This document shows positions 35,526 to 48,535 of a stretch of DNA of 64,000 bases, piece after piece. This DNA is from Plasmodium malariae (taxonomy: Eukaryota; Apicomplexa; Aconoidasida; Haemosporida; Plasmodiidae). The position numbers and the translations under genes are program-made. Under the pieces are notes generated by a model. The model did not search any database. It worked only from the letters and a program-made list of their open reading frames with translations, and had not been told where the DNA came from. Numbering within the stretch: position 1 is the first letter of the stretch; the number at the start of each line of letters is the position of its first letter. The stretch lies in assembly GCF_900090045.1 (NCBI RefSeq), contig NC_041777.1, positions 1,046,001-1,110,000 of the forward strand, in the 5' to 3' direction.

Positions 35526-36268
35526 GATCTTCATTTTTACAACGTTATCGTTGAAACAGTAAGTACAAACGCATGTTCGATTGAATAATTTGTTTTATGT
35601 TCATTTGTTTTTTTTCCCTTTTACCATTTTTTCCTTTTTTTACCTTTTTGTTTTTTTATAAATATTTCTATATATTTTTAGGAGAGCAAATTAAAATAAG
35701 TATTTTGAATTTTTGAATTTTTTTTTCTGCAAAATAGCCAAGCGCGATATACATTGAATATATTATGTATATATATACATATATATTTATATTTTAATGT
35801 AAAACTTGAATACGGCTGTTTTTCGCAGTTAGCTACCACAATTATATGAAAATATTATATATCTGTGAGAGGATACCTATCCATATCTGTATATTTATGA
35901 ACATAAAAAGAGAGTACACTATTCAAAGGGGTAACTCTAATTAAATGTATTTTTAATTGAGAAAAGCCTCTATTTTCATTTTCATTTTTAACCATATCTC
36001 TATCGCTCGAGGAGCTTATGCTTCGATTAAACGCATAATAGCAGGATAAAAAGTGTGGAACTCGTGGTAATATATCTGTCAGCACATACGTAAATATGTA
36101 CATAAATACATACGTAAACGCCCACATAAATACATACGTATATACATATATAAATAGATACATAAACACACAGATACATATTTATGTATGTACGGTTCCA
36201 GAGGCTCGTACGATAACAGATTACATTTACACTTAAGGGAAGAAAATTAAAAATAATGAAATGGCAAA
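34542..36268. other. Divergent intergenic region (EXO1 / 36269 gene)
   Basis: Shared upstream region of two divergent genes. The first ~130 bases next to EXO1 (34560-34690) are clearly richer in G+C than the surroundings. The rest has TATG/ACATAC stretches (34975-35070, 36085-36190), poly(T) (35430-35442, 35498-35525) and other A+T-rich sequence. No gene is visible. Confidence 0.6.
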
Positions 36269-39200
36269 ATGGGGGTGCTGAAACTGAAAAGTGAAAAGAA
36301 GAAGAAAGAAAAATTAAAGGAAACTAAGATAGATTACAAAAAGTGTATTAAAAGAACCAAAATTAAGGATAGGCCAGGTAAAAAAGATAAAGAAAATGAA
36401 TTTGACATTTCTATATTTATGAAAACAGATCATGCTTCAAATAAAATACGACGAATAAATTATGGGAAATTAGTTAAAGGAATTAAAAAGAATAAAAATA
36501 TAATAGCTAATCATATTGAAAAAATTTTAGAAATATATGGTATGGGTATTACGGGTGAAGATGAAAATATAAGAAATTATTCATCGAAAATATTTTATTA
36601 TTTAATAAATAGTAGTATTGATTATGATATTTTTTTTAGTAAAATTAAAACTTGTTTATTTCATTCATTGAAAATAGATAAAGTTTCTCTTAAAGTTTTA
36701 AATCTTGAGTTATGTTATAAGTTCTTTTTTACAAAAATTGATTATTGTCAAAATTTTTTTTACGAATTTTTAAATAACATTTTGGACTGTTTTATTTCGC
36801 TTCCTATCGAGCATCAAGTAAAAAATGTAAAATATATTTTTTTGCTATTTAAATATGAGGCTAAATATAAGAGAGCTCATAATAGTGGTATAAAGAAAAA
36901 TGAAAACAAGAGAAATGCATTTATTAAGGCTATTAATAACAAGTACGTAAATAAAAATGTAGATACGAAGAGGAAAAATTTTGTCCACAGTGACCAAGTG
37001 GACAAAGAACGTGTGAACTGTCTAAAAATGAAACATCATCATGACGAGCAGATAGAGAAGGAGGGAGATGAGAAGCAAAATGATTATCGTGAGAACAATT
37101 ATAATGAGGACTTAGAAGATGATTATGAGAAAATTATTCGAAGAAACATGCTGAACAACAGTAATGACCATTTTTTAATAAAGAAAGACATACGAGTTAA
37201 CATAGCTGAGGACACAAAAGCGGATATATACACTAAATTGTTTAAATGCTTGTACAATTTCATGGACGAAGTAACTTATAACTCTGTAAATGTAGATTTA
37301 GTACATTTATATACGAAAATATTGAAGACAATAATTTTTGTGTTAAAAAAAAAAAATATCAGTATTAAAATGGAAATGATTATATTCATTAATAAATTTA
37401 TAAAAAGGGCAATCGAAGTGATTAATGATAATATACTCAATTTAACTAATTGGAAAGTGCTAAATATAATTTACTATTTCATCCTTTTGGTTATTACGTT
37501 ATGTTTAAAAGAAGTGAAGTATATTGAACTTGTAAAGAAAAAGGTATACACGGATTACAAATCTTTGATTCACTATTGTTTCTGCGTGTACTTCTACATT
37601 TTCACGAGCTATGACTTTTTTAAAATTGTAATTGAGGAGCAGCAAATGAAGCAGAACAGAGGGGAACAGATACAGCAGCGGCAAAATGGCAAAAGTGGAA
37701 ATGTGCGTAATGAAGGTATAGCAAAAACTGACATGATCAAACATATTGAAAGTTTTGCATGCAATAAAGTAGTTAGGTCTAATGATAGGGATGATTTTAA
37801 GCGCACTACTGATTATAATGAGAACAAGAAAAAGGGTAAAAATAGTTTAAATAAGAATTACGCAAAATACTCAAGGAAATACTTCAACTTATTGACATAT
37901 TTTTACGGAATATATATGAAAACAAAAAGTAAAAATAATTTTCTTCATTTTAGTGTACATGTTGAACATAAATTTTCGAAAAATTTTGAAAATAAAGAAA
38001 AATTTATGTATACACAAAAGATTATTCATTTAATTGAGAAAAAGATTAAGAAGTTCTCTTATAAAGATGAAGTGAACACTTATTGCAGGTTTGTTTTAAG
38101 TTATTTGAAAAATTTTTCCGAAAAGAGTATATTTGAAATGGATTATTTATGTTATTATATTATTATACTTGCACAAAAGATAAATGCCCAGAGCAGTGCA
38201 TCAGTAGGATATTTCAGAGAAGAAACAACATATTTGAATGAAAAGACAACTGCATCTAAAGAAAATGCAAAGATCTGTATGAGAGGGGCGTACATTCGTA
38301 CGAATGTATTATCATCCTTTTCGTTTTTGACCATGCCTTTTATGTTTTTGTTTCTCGTAGACTGTAGCATTTTCATAAATAATAATTTTTTCGAAATGTT
38401 TTACAAGCCCCTGAGGGGGGAAGAATTAAAAGGAGAAAAGGAAGAGGAAATGGGAGAAAAGGATGGAAAGGAAAAAAAGGAAAAGGAGAAAGTAGAGGAG
38501 GAGGACAAAAAGAAGGACGAGGTGGAGCATAACGAAGATGAGGAAGAAAAAAAAAAAATGACAGACATAATCGCCTTTTTGCAAAATGGCGAATGTGTTA
38601 ATATAATTACAAAAAAGACGTTTGACGATTTTATTAATAATTTAATTTTTTTTTTGTATTGCAATTATGATAATGAATTTTTTAAGAATAACATTTTATT
38701 TTTTTTTTGCCTTTTAAAGATGGAAAAGCATAAAATAAAAAAAGTGAGCACATGTTTTGGGAATTGCGATAATTATAACAACGGACTAGACAAATTGTTA
38801 GAGTTAGACATTAGAAATGAGATGAACGAAAGTATATATAATAAAAAAGAACTACTAATTGATCATTTTTTAAGTAAAAATAATACCAATATGCTATCCT
38901 TTGAAATAATTAAAAATTTGTATTTTTTATTCGAGAATACTAGTCAGAAATTTTTGTTTTTTATTTATTTTTTAATTATAAAATATACTGATATTAGATC
39001 GAACTATTATTATTTAGAAAAAAAGGAGGCCATAGTTTTACTTTACAGAATATTTCGTCAAAAAATAGTTCAAGCCCCTTTTGGAAAAGTAGAGGGCTAC
39101 ACAAGTGAAACACTAGACAGTGATTATACTTTTGATGTGTTTCATAAAAAATGTAGATTTATTATAAATAATGAATATTTATATAGGGAAGATTTTTTAA

Positions 39201-40996
39201 TTTTTTTCCTAAAGTTAAATTTATGCCAAACATATTTGATTTTCCGAAGGGATGTTTATTCGCTAGTTGAACTGAGGCCATTAAATGACGATAGTAGTGA
39301 TACTGGCACAATACTAAGTTCGAATGAAGTGAAATATTCTAATATTATTTTAATTTTAAAGAAGATAGCATACATTATTTCTAATATGAACGCATTCGTG
39401 TTGGAAAATACAACAAAAGTGAATAATGCACGTGTTGTCATTAATTATTTATTGTCCATGATAAAGGAGATAGAAATAAATGAAGTCGCTCTACCTTATA
39501 GCACACACCCTTGTGATATTTTGTTTATAACAATTAAAATCGTTTTTCTATTTTATTTCACATCTTTCTATTTGTTACCCTCCTTATATATAAGAGGGCA
39601 GGATGAATCTTTGAAAAGGGGAGCTCTGGACATGCGGCGAAAAATTAAGGAGAGAAAAAAAATTAAGAAGAGAAAAGTGGTTCATCGGGGGGAACGAACA
39701 AAACTAGATTCCCAAATGAGAGAAGTGAACGAATTAAGCGAGGTAGATGCAGAGATAAGCGAAGAAGATGTAGAGGTAAGCGAAGAAGATGTAGAGGTAA
39801 GCGAAGAAGATGTAGAGGTAAGCGAAGAAGATGTAGAGGTAAGCGAAGAAGATGTAGAGGTAAGCGAAGAAGATGTAGAGGTAAGCGAAGAAGATGTTGA
39901 GGTAATCGGAGAAGATGCACAGGTAAGAGAGGAAGATACAAAAATGACCCAAATAATTGAGCAAAGGGTAAACGTTTTTTATAGCACAAGTATGGACATA
40001 AAAGTTGATGTTTCCATTTATTCTCAATTTTTAAAAGAATTCTTAAGTAAATCTTACAGAAAAAGCACTGCCCCCAAAGCAAGCAACTTAGAAGGTATAC
40101 TTCCGTACCTTTCAGAGCCCATAAGATTTTTTAATTTCCTATTTGATAAAGAAATTTTTTATACATCCATTATTAATGAGAAATTTGAAAATTATAAATG
40201 CACATATTGTAGTTACAATTTGAATACTCATAAATACGTCCAAGAGTTATTAAACAAATTTGAGTGTGATATGAAGCTTGTTAGTTTTAAAAAATTATTA
40301 GACTTACCAACGAGAATAATAATAAAATTGATGAATATTTCCATTTTTAAAATGTCATATAACAGAAATATATTATACGTAAAGTTTACAAATAATATGA
40401 AAAATCTACCAAATGAATACTTTTATAAATTAAATTTTTTTTTATTTTTCCACCATTTTATATATTTACTAATTGAAAAAATTCGGCATTTTTCCGAGAG
40501 TACCTTTTCGTTACGAAGCTATTATTCCATTTCAGTAAGAAAAAAAAAAAAAAAAAAAAAAATAGATAACCAAGGAGTATTGTGTATTACACACATATAT
40601 TTACTTCATTGTTGTTGTGGTGTACATTGGCGCACTGTATGAAGTGGGCATACTACAGTGCATGAACATTTTTCACAACTTACATGCATGTATATAATGA
40701 TGTTTGCATATATTTTAATATGTTTATATATGCTCCTTGGAAAAATTTGTTCATTTGTCCATATTGAATTTTTAACGCCATTTTGTAGAATGTGATGAGG
40801 CTTACGTTTATTCTGCATACATTTTTGTTCTTTGCATTTCTCTTAATTTCACGAGGGGGTGCGCAAAATATCGTTTTTATACCAATTTAAACGTGCAAAG
40901 CTGATCCACCCCATCCCCATTTTGTGTGACATTTTGCGTTACTATATTATTATTATTATTACTTTTATTATATATTTGTTTTGTATATTGTTTCAT

Positions 40997-41031
<35 letters not shown>

Positions 41032-41456
41032 TTTTTTATTTTAATATTTATATTTTGATGCAAATGAATCATGCGGTTGGAATGTATCTATTCCTTTTTC
41101 GTTCAATTTATACATCATTATTATTATTAGTGTATTCTCATTATTACTTTTACTTTTGTTATTCTTTTTTTGTTTTTTTTTTTTTCGTTCGACAGTTTTT
41201 ATTTGATGTTATTCTGTGTTCGTACTGCATTAAGGAAGAAGTTATGAAGGACATGGGGTTATCATATTTACTTAGGGAGGGTGTACAAAAAAAGGGCGTG
41301 GAGGAAGGACAAACTGAAGAAGAAATGGACTTGGTAGTAAAAATGGGCTTAAAAAGATTAAATGAACTTTTAAGATGTACAGTTGATGATATTTCAAAAA
41401 AGGAAAATAAATATTTTTTCCCCAATACAAAATATCTTATAAAATATTACCTTTAA
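36269..41456 (+). CDS. Conserved protein of unknown function, two exons; possible IPI1/TEX10-like
   Basis: Exon 1 is 36269-40534 and exon 2 is 41196-41456. The intron begins GTAAGA and ends in a pyrimidine-rich CGACAG, and splicing is phase 0 (RSYYSIS/FLFDVILCSYC). The product is about 1,508 residues. The first ~35 residues are Lys-rich. After that come long helical, Phe/Tyr/Ile/Leu-rich stretches broken by charged low-complexity segments, including a 21-bp repeat encoding EEDVEVS (39745-39910). The opening (basic head, then IEKILEIYGMGITGEDENIRNYSSKIFYYLI and a paired-helix pattern) faintly resembles the N-terminal ARM-like region of IPI1/TEX10, a 60S assembly factor. That is a weak guess from pattern only. 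There are no catalytic motifs, signal peptide or clear membrane segments. Without the second exon the frame would run into intron sequence after a poly-Lys stretch (from 40540), which is why the splice was chosen. Confidence 0.7.
39745..39910. repeat. 21-bp acidic coding repeat (EEDVEVS)
   Basis: About seven near-identical in-frame copies of gaagatgtagaggtaagcga plus a, encoding Glu-Glu-Asp-Val-Glu-Val-Ser in the 36269 gene, decaying at both ends. Confidence 0.9.
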
Positions 41457-42210
41457 AAAAAAAATGAAAAAAAAGATAATTCTCTATATATTTTTCAACA
41501 CTTAATTTTACCTACAAAAAGTAACATAAAATACTACGGAACTTATGTTGAAGTATTTTGTGTTCATTTTTTTACCATTTTGTAACTATTTTAATTTTAA
41601 TTTTAATTTTAACGTTAATTCAACTTCAACTTTATTTTTATACATACGTTTATATTTAATTTTATATTTACCTTTATATATAATTTTATATTTACCTTTA
41701 TATATAATTTTATATTTACCTTTATATATAATTTTATATTTACCTTTATATTTAATTTTATATTTACCTTTATATTTAATTTTATATTTACCTTTATATT
41801 TAATTTTATATTTACCTTTATATTTAATTTTATATTTACCTTTATATTTAATTTTATATTTAATTTTATATTTAACTTTATATTTAACTTCATATTTAAT
41901 TTTATATTCAATTTCAATTTTAGTTTTAATTTTTTTTTTTTATTATTTTACGGAATCCCATTATTTTTTACAGCAACATTTTTGTAGTATACATGTACAT
42001 TTTGCTTTTTTCTTTTTTTAAAATTTAGCTTTATATAATATATTAACAAAATATTAAATAGAAATATATGAACTATAAAAAAAGTAAAATTTGAAACAAT
42101 ATTGAAAATAATATATTATAAAGAAGTTATAAAATCTGGATGTAGAATTTTATATTCATGATACATGTTTAGTGTAGCTGTATTTGTGTGAATACTGTGT
42201 TATTAAGGAA
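41457..42210. other. Intergenic region with 24-bp minisatellite, upstream of mago nashi
   Basis: Lies between two plus-strand genes. About ten copies of a 24-base unit (attttatatttacctttata plus tata or ttta) span about 41645-41905, open in two frames because 24 is a multiple of three. Nothing conserved is seen in the translation (ILYLPLYI-type), so I read it as non-coding. The remainder is the presumed promoter of mago nashi. Confidence 0.6.
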
Positions 42211-43231
42211 ATGTCTAAAAAGAATAAATTTTCGTTTAGATATTAGTAAAAAAAAAAAAAAAAGAAAAACAGTATAACACATTTCTGAGTATTAAACCCA
42301 TAATATTTTTCTTTTCTTTTTTTTTTTTTTTTGCCCTTCATCATATCGTTATTTATTGTGAACCTTACCTGATCTCTTTTTGTATAACTATTTTTCAGTG
42401 TTGGACATGAAGGAAAGTTTGGGCATGAGTTTCTTGAGTTTGAATTTAATTCCAAGGGAAGACTAAGATATGCGAATAACTCAAATTACAAGAATGATAA
42501 AATTATCAGAAAAGAAGGTTAGCCCCGATATATATGTAGATGTGTATGGCAGGTTGAGCACGCGCCCCCATGTGCTTATTATATAAACATACATAAATAC
42601 AGAAATGCTTAAATAAATGAGTACCCAAATGCATAAATACGTAAATACCCGTGAACTTAAGTGTGAGTGCCCCTACAAATGATATGCATTCATCCCAGTT
42701 ATTATTACTTTCAATTTTTTAGCTTATGTAAGCAAGTCAGTATTAAACGAATTGAAGCGTATAATTGAAGAATCAGAAATATGTAAAGAAAGTGATAAAT
42801 TATGGCCTGTACCAGATAAAATTGGAAAACAAGAACTAGAAATATATTTAGATGGAAATGAGTATTATTTTACAACGTCAAAAATTGGTTCACTGTCAGA
42901 CGTAAAACAATGCAGTGACCCAGAGGGATTAAGAGTCTTTTACTATCTAGTGCAAGATCTAAAATGCTTTTTGTTTTCCCTCATATGTTTACATTTTAGG
43001 GTAATTCGTTTATTCGATGAACTGGGTTTTTCGCGCTATCTGTCTGTACGTACATGTGAATATATTTCTACATACATACATACATACATACATACTTGTA
43101 TAATTATATATGTTAGTACACGACATACTAGTATTTTCACTTACACACTTTTTAATACAGTAAAACTCGCGTAAGTACATGTAAGCGTTCGGGTTTTTTT
43201 TTTTTTTTTTTTTCAGATAAAACCTGTGTAA
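42211..43231 (+). CDS. MAGOH: Mago nashi homologue, exon junction complex core
   Basis: Four exons: 42211-42245, 42399-42517, 42723-43000 and 43217-43231, giving 148 residues, the usual length of this family. Mago binds Y14 (RBM8A); the dimer locks eIF4A3 on spliced mRNA in the nucleus, marking exon junctions for export and surveillance. Diagnostic stretches are [73 protein letters not shown] and [20 protein letters not shown], all nearly identical to animal and plant Mago. Junction phases all agree. The last exon is only 15 bases (IKPV and stop), matching the family's conserved LHFKIKP end. The second intron uses an unusual donor, GTTAGC. The N-terminus [12 protein letters not shown] replaces the animal MESDFYLRYY. 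Confidence 0.95.
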
Positions 43232-43861
43232 TAATGTTCAAGTTTCGGGTGTCAATAAAAATATAGAATTGTGCAATTGTAGAAATTTTTTTTCATTTTT
43301 TCTTTTAAAAAAAATATCACATAACAAAAATTAAAAACAAGCAAATTTCAAAGCAAAATGATAAAAAAAAAAAAAAATTATGGAACATAGCAAAAGACTA
43401 AAAATTGAAAATTTTAATCAAAAGGAATACTGCTCAGTATTAAGTAAAAGGGGCATTGCTATACGTATAGAACAAACAAAATGTCTATAAATGTACAGTA
43501 TATGTTAATATAAATATAATTTAAAAAAAAATTTTACTTTGCGCATATTGAACGATTTTACTGATATAAAAAAAAAAAAATCAAAAAATGAAAAAATTAA
43601 TATATTAATCTTTTTCGATATATAACTTATATGGAAATTATTTTTTGTAATATTATACAAAATTGGAACTTGTGGGTTGTATCCGTAATTTTGACAATTA
43701 CGGTTTGCGCATTTGTTGTATAATACAATCTTTTGTTCTTTCCCTTCCACATCTTTTTCATCCTCGTTGTCGTCTTCATCTTCAATTTCGTCTTCCTCTT
43801 CCTGAGCTTCTTCATCCGAATCTTCATCTTTCTTAATTTCTTTATCCGCTTCATTCTCATC
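43232..43861. other. Convergent intergenic region, includes open sequence beyond the WDR74-like stop
   Basis: About 43232-43500 is A+T-rich with poly(A) and no gene. On the minus strand 43505-43891 continues in frame past the annotated stop of the WDR74-like gene. It has acidic codons, then a Cys-containing stretch (CANRNCQNYGYN), then Phe/Ile-rich sequence. It may be 3' UTR or an extension of that gene. Confidence 0.5.
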
Positions 43862-43891
43862 CTATTCTTCATCATCCTCTTCATTCTCATC

Positions 43892-46804
43892 CTATTCTTC
43901 CTCATCCTCTTCTTCCTCATCCTCTTCTTCCTCATCCTCTTCTTCCTCATCCTCTTCTTCTTCATTTTCATTTTTCTCATCCTCTTCTTCTTCATCCTCA
44001 TCGTCATATGCCGCATATTCTTCCTCGTCCTCCTCATTAGACGACTGGCTACCAACAGATGTGTCCATTTTGGAATTTCCATTGTTCACCCTTCTGTATT
44101 CACCTAAATAATCGCACGTCTCGATGGAGGAATCGGTTAAATATAACGAAGGAGCAGCTTCTGTATGCTGTTCTTGCTCCATTTGATGTTCATTTTCAAG
44201 AATAAATTTCGAATGCAACAAACAGCTAGTTAGTACATGCCCAACATGTACCCGTTTAATAATTTCTCCTTTTTCTATATTTAATATGCTTATAAATCTG
44301 TCGTAACTTGCTGAGCAAAGTAAGTTTTTTCCCTTATGTAAACTTAAAGACGATATGGCTCCATTATGAATTTTAAATTTTTTAATAAATGTAATTAAAA
44401 ATTGATCGAAATTATCTTTAGCCCACATAACAGGTAAATCATTTCTCATGTGAGTTTTATTATTTTTTTGATATTCTTTGTAAAATTTGTATAATTGTTC
44501 TTTATTTTTTATTAAATAATCATCCTTTTTTTTTTCCCAGTCCCCCTCTTTTTCATACGCAACGTTTTCATGTGAGCACTTTTTCATATAAATATAATTT
44601 AATAATTTATCTCCAGTTAAAATTTCAAATTTGTATACATTGCCATAATTATCTGAAACAAACATATTCTGACTGTCTCTATAAGCAAATTTTTTTATTA
44701 GATAATTTTTACAGTTCTCTTCTTTTTTAATATGAAGGGGAGTAAGAAGTCGATTTGGAAGGTTTTCCTTGGGGTCAATGTTTAAAAGTGTTGTGTCCGT
44801 TTTTCTTCTTTTTGCATTTCGTAAGGTTGTATCTACCTGTGCGTTCACCTCTGCTTCTGCTGCTACTGTTCCTACTGCTGGTTCTTCTTTTGGTAGTGGT
44901 TCTTTCCCTTTTCGAATGTTGTCAAAAATTTTCATGTTCCTTGACTGTAACTCCTGTATGTTAAATTTAGCGAATATCTGTCCTTCCGCAGAACTGGGGA
45001 AATGCTCTACGTTATGTACTTCATTTATTATTGAAGAGTTTTTCGTTTCTTCTTGTATGAGATTTGTAGTTTGTCCGTTTGCTACTATTGTGTTATCATC
45101 TTGATTTTTTTTGTTAACATTAGTAGTAACGTGTACACCCATGGTACTGTTATACTGTTCTTCTGTATATATATGAGGGTTATTACATATGGATGTGAAA
45201 ACAAGATCACTCTCCGAATAATTATGATCAAAATAGTTGAATTTACTTTTGCTAACATTTTTAGTCTTATAATGATCATAAATATAAACAGGTTTATTTT
45301 GGCATCTCATATCATAAAGTATAATTTTTTGATCATATGTTGCAGCTGCTAATACATTAACATTTATATCATTGAGAAAATTTATAGATTTTATAAGTGT
45401 TTCACAATTTATATTTAATAAACTTATTCCTAAATTTCTAGATTTCCATAAATAAGTACCAGAAAATAAATCAAATACCTTTAAGCAATTTTTATAACCA
45501 CCGATAGCTAGTCGATTTGTTAATAATTCATTAACACAAGATGCATCAACTGGATTACTTAAAATATAAGATTGTATTATGTTTTCTTTTGATATCATAT
45601 TATTATAATGATATTCTTTACATATATCTTCAATGTTAATATTTGCATACTCATTTTTTCTAATAATTATATTTGTACTATCCTTTTCGTCAATTTGTTT
45701 AAATTGAATATTGTCCAGTATATCATTCTTATAATTTTTCAAGTAAACTTGAATTCTTTTGTCCTTATCATTTTGGTATTTTATTTCGTCTTTATTATTT
45801 AAAAGATATTTAAACTTATCGCCATTTCCCCATTTCAACACATTTACATGTCCGCTATTACTTACTGTAACTAAAAGTCTATCATTTAATAGATAGTCTT
45901 TATATATACCATTTTTTATTATTTTGGCACACGTATATAAAGGCATAATATTTGAGTAATTTTTGTACTTTTCTTTGTCTTTATTAAATAAATCATCATA
46001 TATTATACTATGATGATGGTTCAGCATCCTTGTATAAATACAGTTATTACAGCTTAAAAATGATAAGGAGCACGTATCACTAATATAGGGACTTTCTTCT
46101 TTCTCATAAAATTCAAAGCTTTCAACTAGTCCATTCGTTCTACATAGAGTTATTTCTGATTCTTCATATCCTCTGTTGAAAAAAAAAAACAAAATGTAGG
46201 GATAATGGAAAAAGAGCATAAAAATTGGTTTGCATTTTCGTTCTATGCTTTGTTTTAAGAGAGTAAAATGCGTACAAAAATACATAAATATGTGTGTGGA
46301 TACATATATAAGTAGTAGATCCATGCATAAGTAGTGGATCCATGCATAAGTAGTGGATCCATGCGTAAGTAGTAGGTACATGTATAAGTTATACATACAA
46401 ACATAAGTTGTACATACAAACATAAGTTGTACATTCAGACATAAGTTGTACATACAAACATAAGTTGTACATACAAACATAAGTTGTACATACAAACATC
46501 CGTTGTAGATACATGCATAAGTAGTAGGTATAAGCATAAGTTGTAGATACAAAAATAAATTATAGATACATGAAATAATGATACATGCATAAGTGGTAGA
46601 TACATGCATAAGTGGTAGATACATACATTTATATTTACATATTTATATAATATACTTTCATTACCCATATCCTCCAGACCACGTCATGTTGTTAACTGTT
46701 CTACTCAAATGAGGGTGGAGTTCCTGTTGAATAACAGAACTCTTTGTCCTGCATTGTATATATTTTAATAAGCCTATTTTATCAGCTGTTATTACTTGCA
46801 TCAT
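43892..46804 (-). CDS. WD40 protein, probable WDR74/NSA1 ribosome-assembly factor
   Basis: Exon 1 is 46804-46665 and exon 2 is 46172-43892. The splice GG/A rebuilds Gly (MTWSGGYG/GYEESEITLC) and removes a minisatellite-filled 492-base intron. The product is about 806 residues. WD40-type blades are visible at LAIGGYKNCLKVFDLFSGTY, VLAAATYDQKIILYDMR, MFVSDNYGNVYKFEILTGDK and KIHNGAISSLSLHKGKN followed by LLCSASYDRFISILNIEKGE and RVHVGHVLTSCLLHS. Their order and content fit WDR74/NSA1, a nucleolar factor acting on pre-60S particles with the AAA-ATPase Rea1/NVL. Asn-rich inserts lengthen it. The tail is a Glu/Asp repeat ending at TAG 43894-43892. A second in-frame TAG lies at 43864-43862, and open acidic sequence follows both. 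Family assignment is moderately sure; WD40 is certain. Confidence 0.75.
46290..46640. repeat. 19-bp minisatellite filling intron 1 of the WDR74-like gene
   Basis: Up to 18 variable copies of acataagttgtacatacaa and agtagtggatccatgcata-type units. The period is not a multiple of three, so all frames stay open and create false Cys/Tyr/Leu-rich frames that would otherwise be mistaken for an N-terminal extension. Confidence 0.85.
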
Positions 46805-48535
46805 TTCTTATTAATTGTATAATTTAGGTTTTTATTTTTTTGTCGTTTTTTTGTTATATTTGCTTTTAACTATAAAATTATACTTTAAAACTTAATCATT
46901 TTTATAATGAACTTTTTATATTTATAAAGAAAGAAGGGAAATGAAAAAATATATTTATTCCTAAAAAAAATTTTTCAACTTGTATTTTTTTAAACATTTT
47001 ATTATTACATATTTAGCACTCAAAATAATAGTTTGTGAAAGTTTAAAATAAATGTGATGGGTAAAATGAAAATACGTTGCTCCTTTTTTTTTGCTTCTTT
47101 TTATGCTCCTTTTTATGGTACTTTTTTTGTATCTTTTTTTATGTTTCTTCATAAATGTTTATTTTGTTTTTTTTTGTAAATTACTTTAACATTTTCAAAA
47201 AAAAAAGAGAAAAAAATGATCTTTAAACAACAATCAAATGAGCAGACGAACAAGAACGCAGTAGAAAAAAAAAAAAAAATATATATATATTATAATAATG
47301 TATAATGGAATGACAAAATAAACAAATTATAAAAAAATTGCAATTAAAAGGTTACACAAGAATTTTAAGAATGTACATGTATAGAAATCATGAGAAAAAT
47401 TGGAAAAAGTTTTTTCTGCTACCATCTACATTACTGCTTCTGCTTAGTAACTAAACTTTAGCGATTAACAATTTAAACGATTCCTTTTTTTTTTTTTTTT
47501 TTTTTATGGCATCCAAACGTATATATATGAGTATATATATATTTGGTGGGTGTAAAAATAACAGTTGTACGAAAAAACAACCATGAAGAACTGTTGCACA
47601 TGTATGAAGATACTTTATCTGGAATGTTTAATTTTTAAATATTCCCTCCTTTTTGTTTTGTTTTGTTATGTTTTGTGTTGTTTTTTTGTTGTTTTTGCAA
47701 AGAATCCTATTTACATATAGTACTAAAATATGAATTAAAATGTGTTCATTTTTGTTTTGAAGGATTTCTTTTTTATTTTTGGAAAAACTTTTGCTCAAAT
47801 AATGGGTATAAATACATTCCCATATAATATTTGGTAGAATTATTGACTTTGTTTACTATTTTATAATATTTTAAATGATGTAAAAGGCGTTGTTTGGTAA
47901 ACTGTTTTTTTAAATATTTGGGCGTTTTTTCTTTTTTTTTTTTTGTGATTCAAAATATTCTTTTATTAATATATTGAGCATCCAAAAAGGACTGAGATGC
48001 TCGAAGGTATTATTTTGTGTTATTATATAGAGATGTAAAAATTTTACGCTTTGATAAGTTCATAAATATTTAGTATTATTCGTTATAATAGCTATTTTTT
48101 TCCGCTTTTTTTTTTTTTTTTTTTTTTTTTTAGAACTTAAAAGACCCATGTATAAAAAGAAAAAAAAAATTAATATATAAGCGTTAATTACAACAATTTT
48201 TTAATGTAAATGTTTGATATCTATATGAATGTATGAATATACATATATTTACATTTCTTCTTTAAAAAAATAAAATAAAAACTTAAATGTAGTTTATCTT
48301 AAATTGCTATAAAATAAAATTGGTTCTTCATGTTATTATGACTTTATGTTAATAAATATTGTTTATACAGTAATTTTACAGTTAAGGTATTTAAGATAAA
48401 ATTTTTTTTTATTTTATAAAATAAGAAAAGTTTTATTTTATTGTATTATTTTATACTTTATTATATTTCATCATAATATATTTTATTATATTATACTTAA
48501 TTTTTAATAAATAATATATTTAGTGTTTTAAAAAT
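46805..48535. other. Divergent intergenic region
   Basis: Upstream of the WDR74-like gene (minus) and of the plus-strand candidate at 48536. A+T-rich with poly(A)/poly(T) (47270-47280, 47487-47505, 48105-48131), and a Lys-rich short frame near 47100 that looks like chance. No gene is visible. Confidence 0.55.

Noticed and set aside
40535..40642. Unspliced C-terminus of the 36269 gene after poly-Lys
   Set aside because: It begins with a GTAAGA donor and A-run; the phase-matched exon at 41196-41456 has ordinary protein composition.
46435..46668. N-terminal extension of the WDR74-like gene through the 19-bp repeat
   Set aside because: A clear upstream exon (46804-46665) splices in phase to 46172 and gives a typical propeller start.
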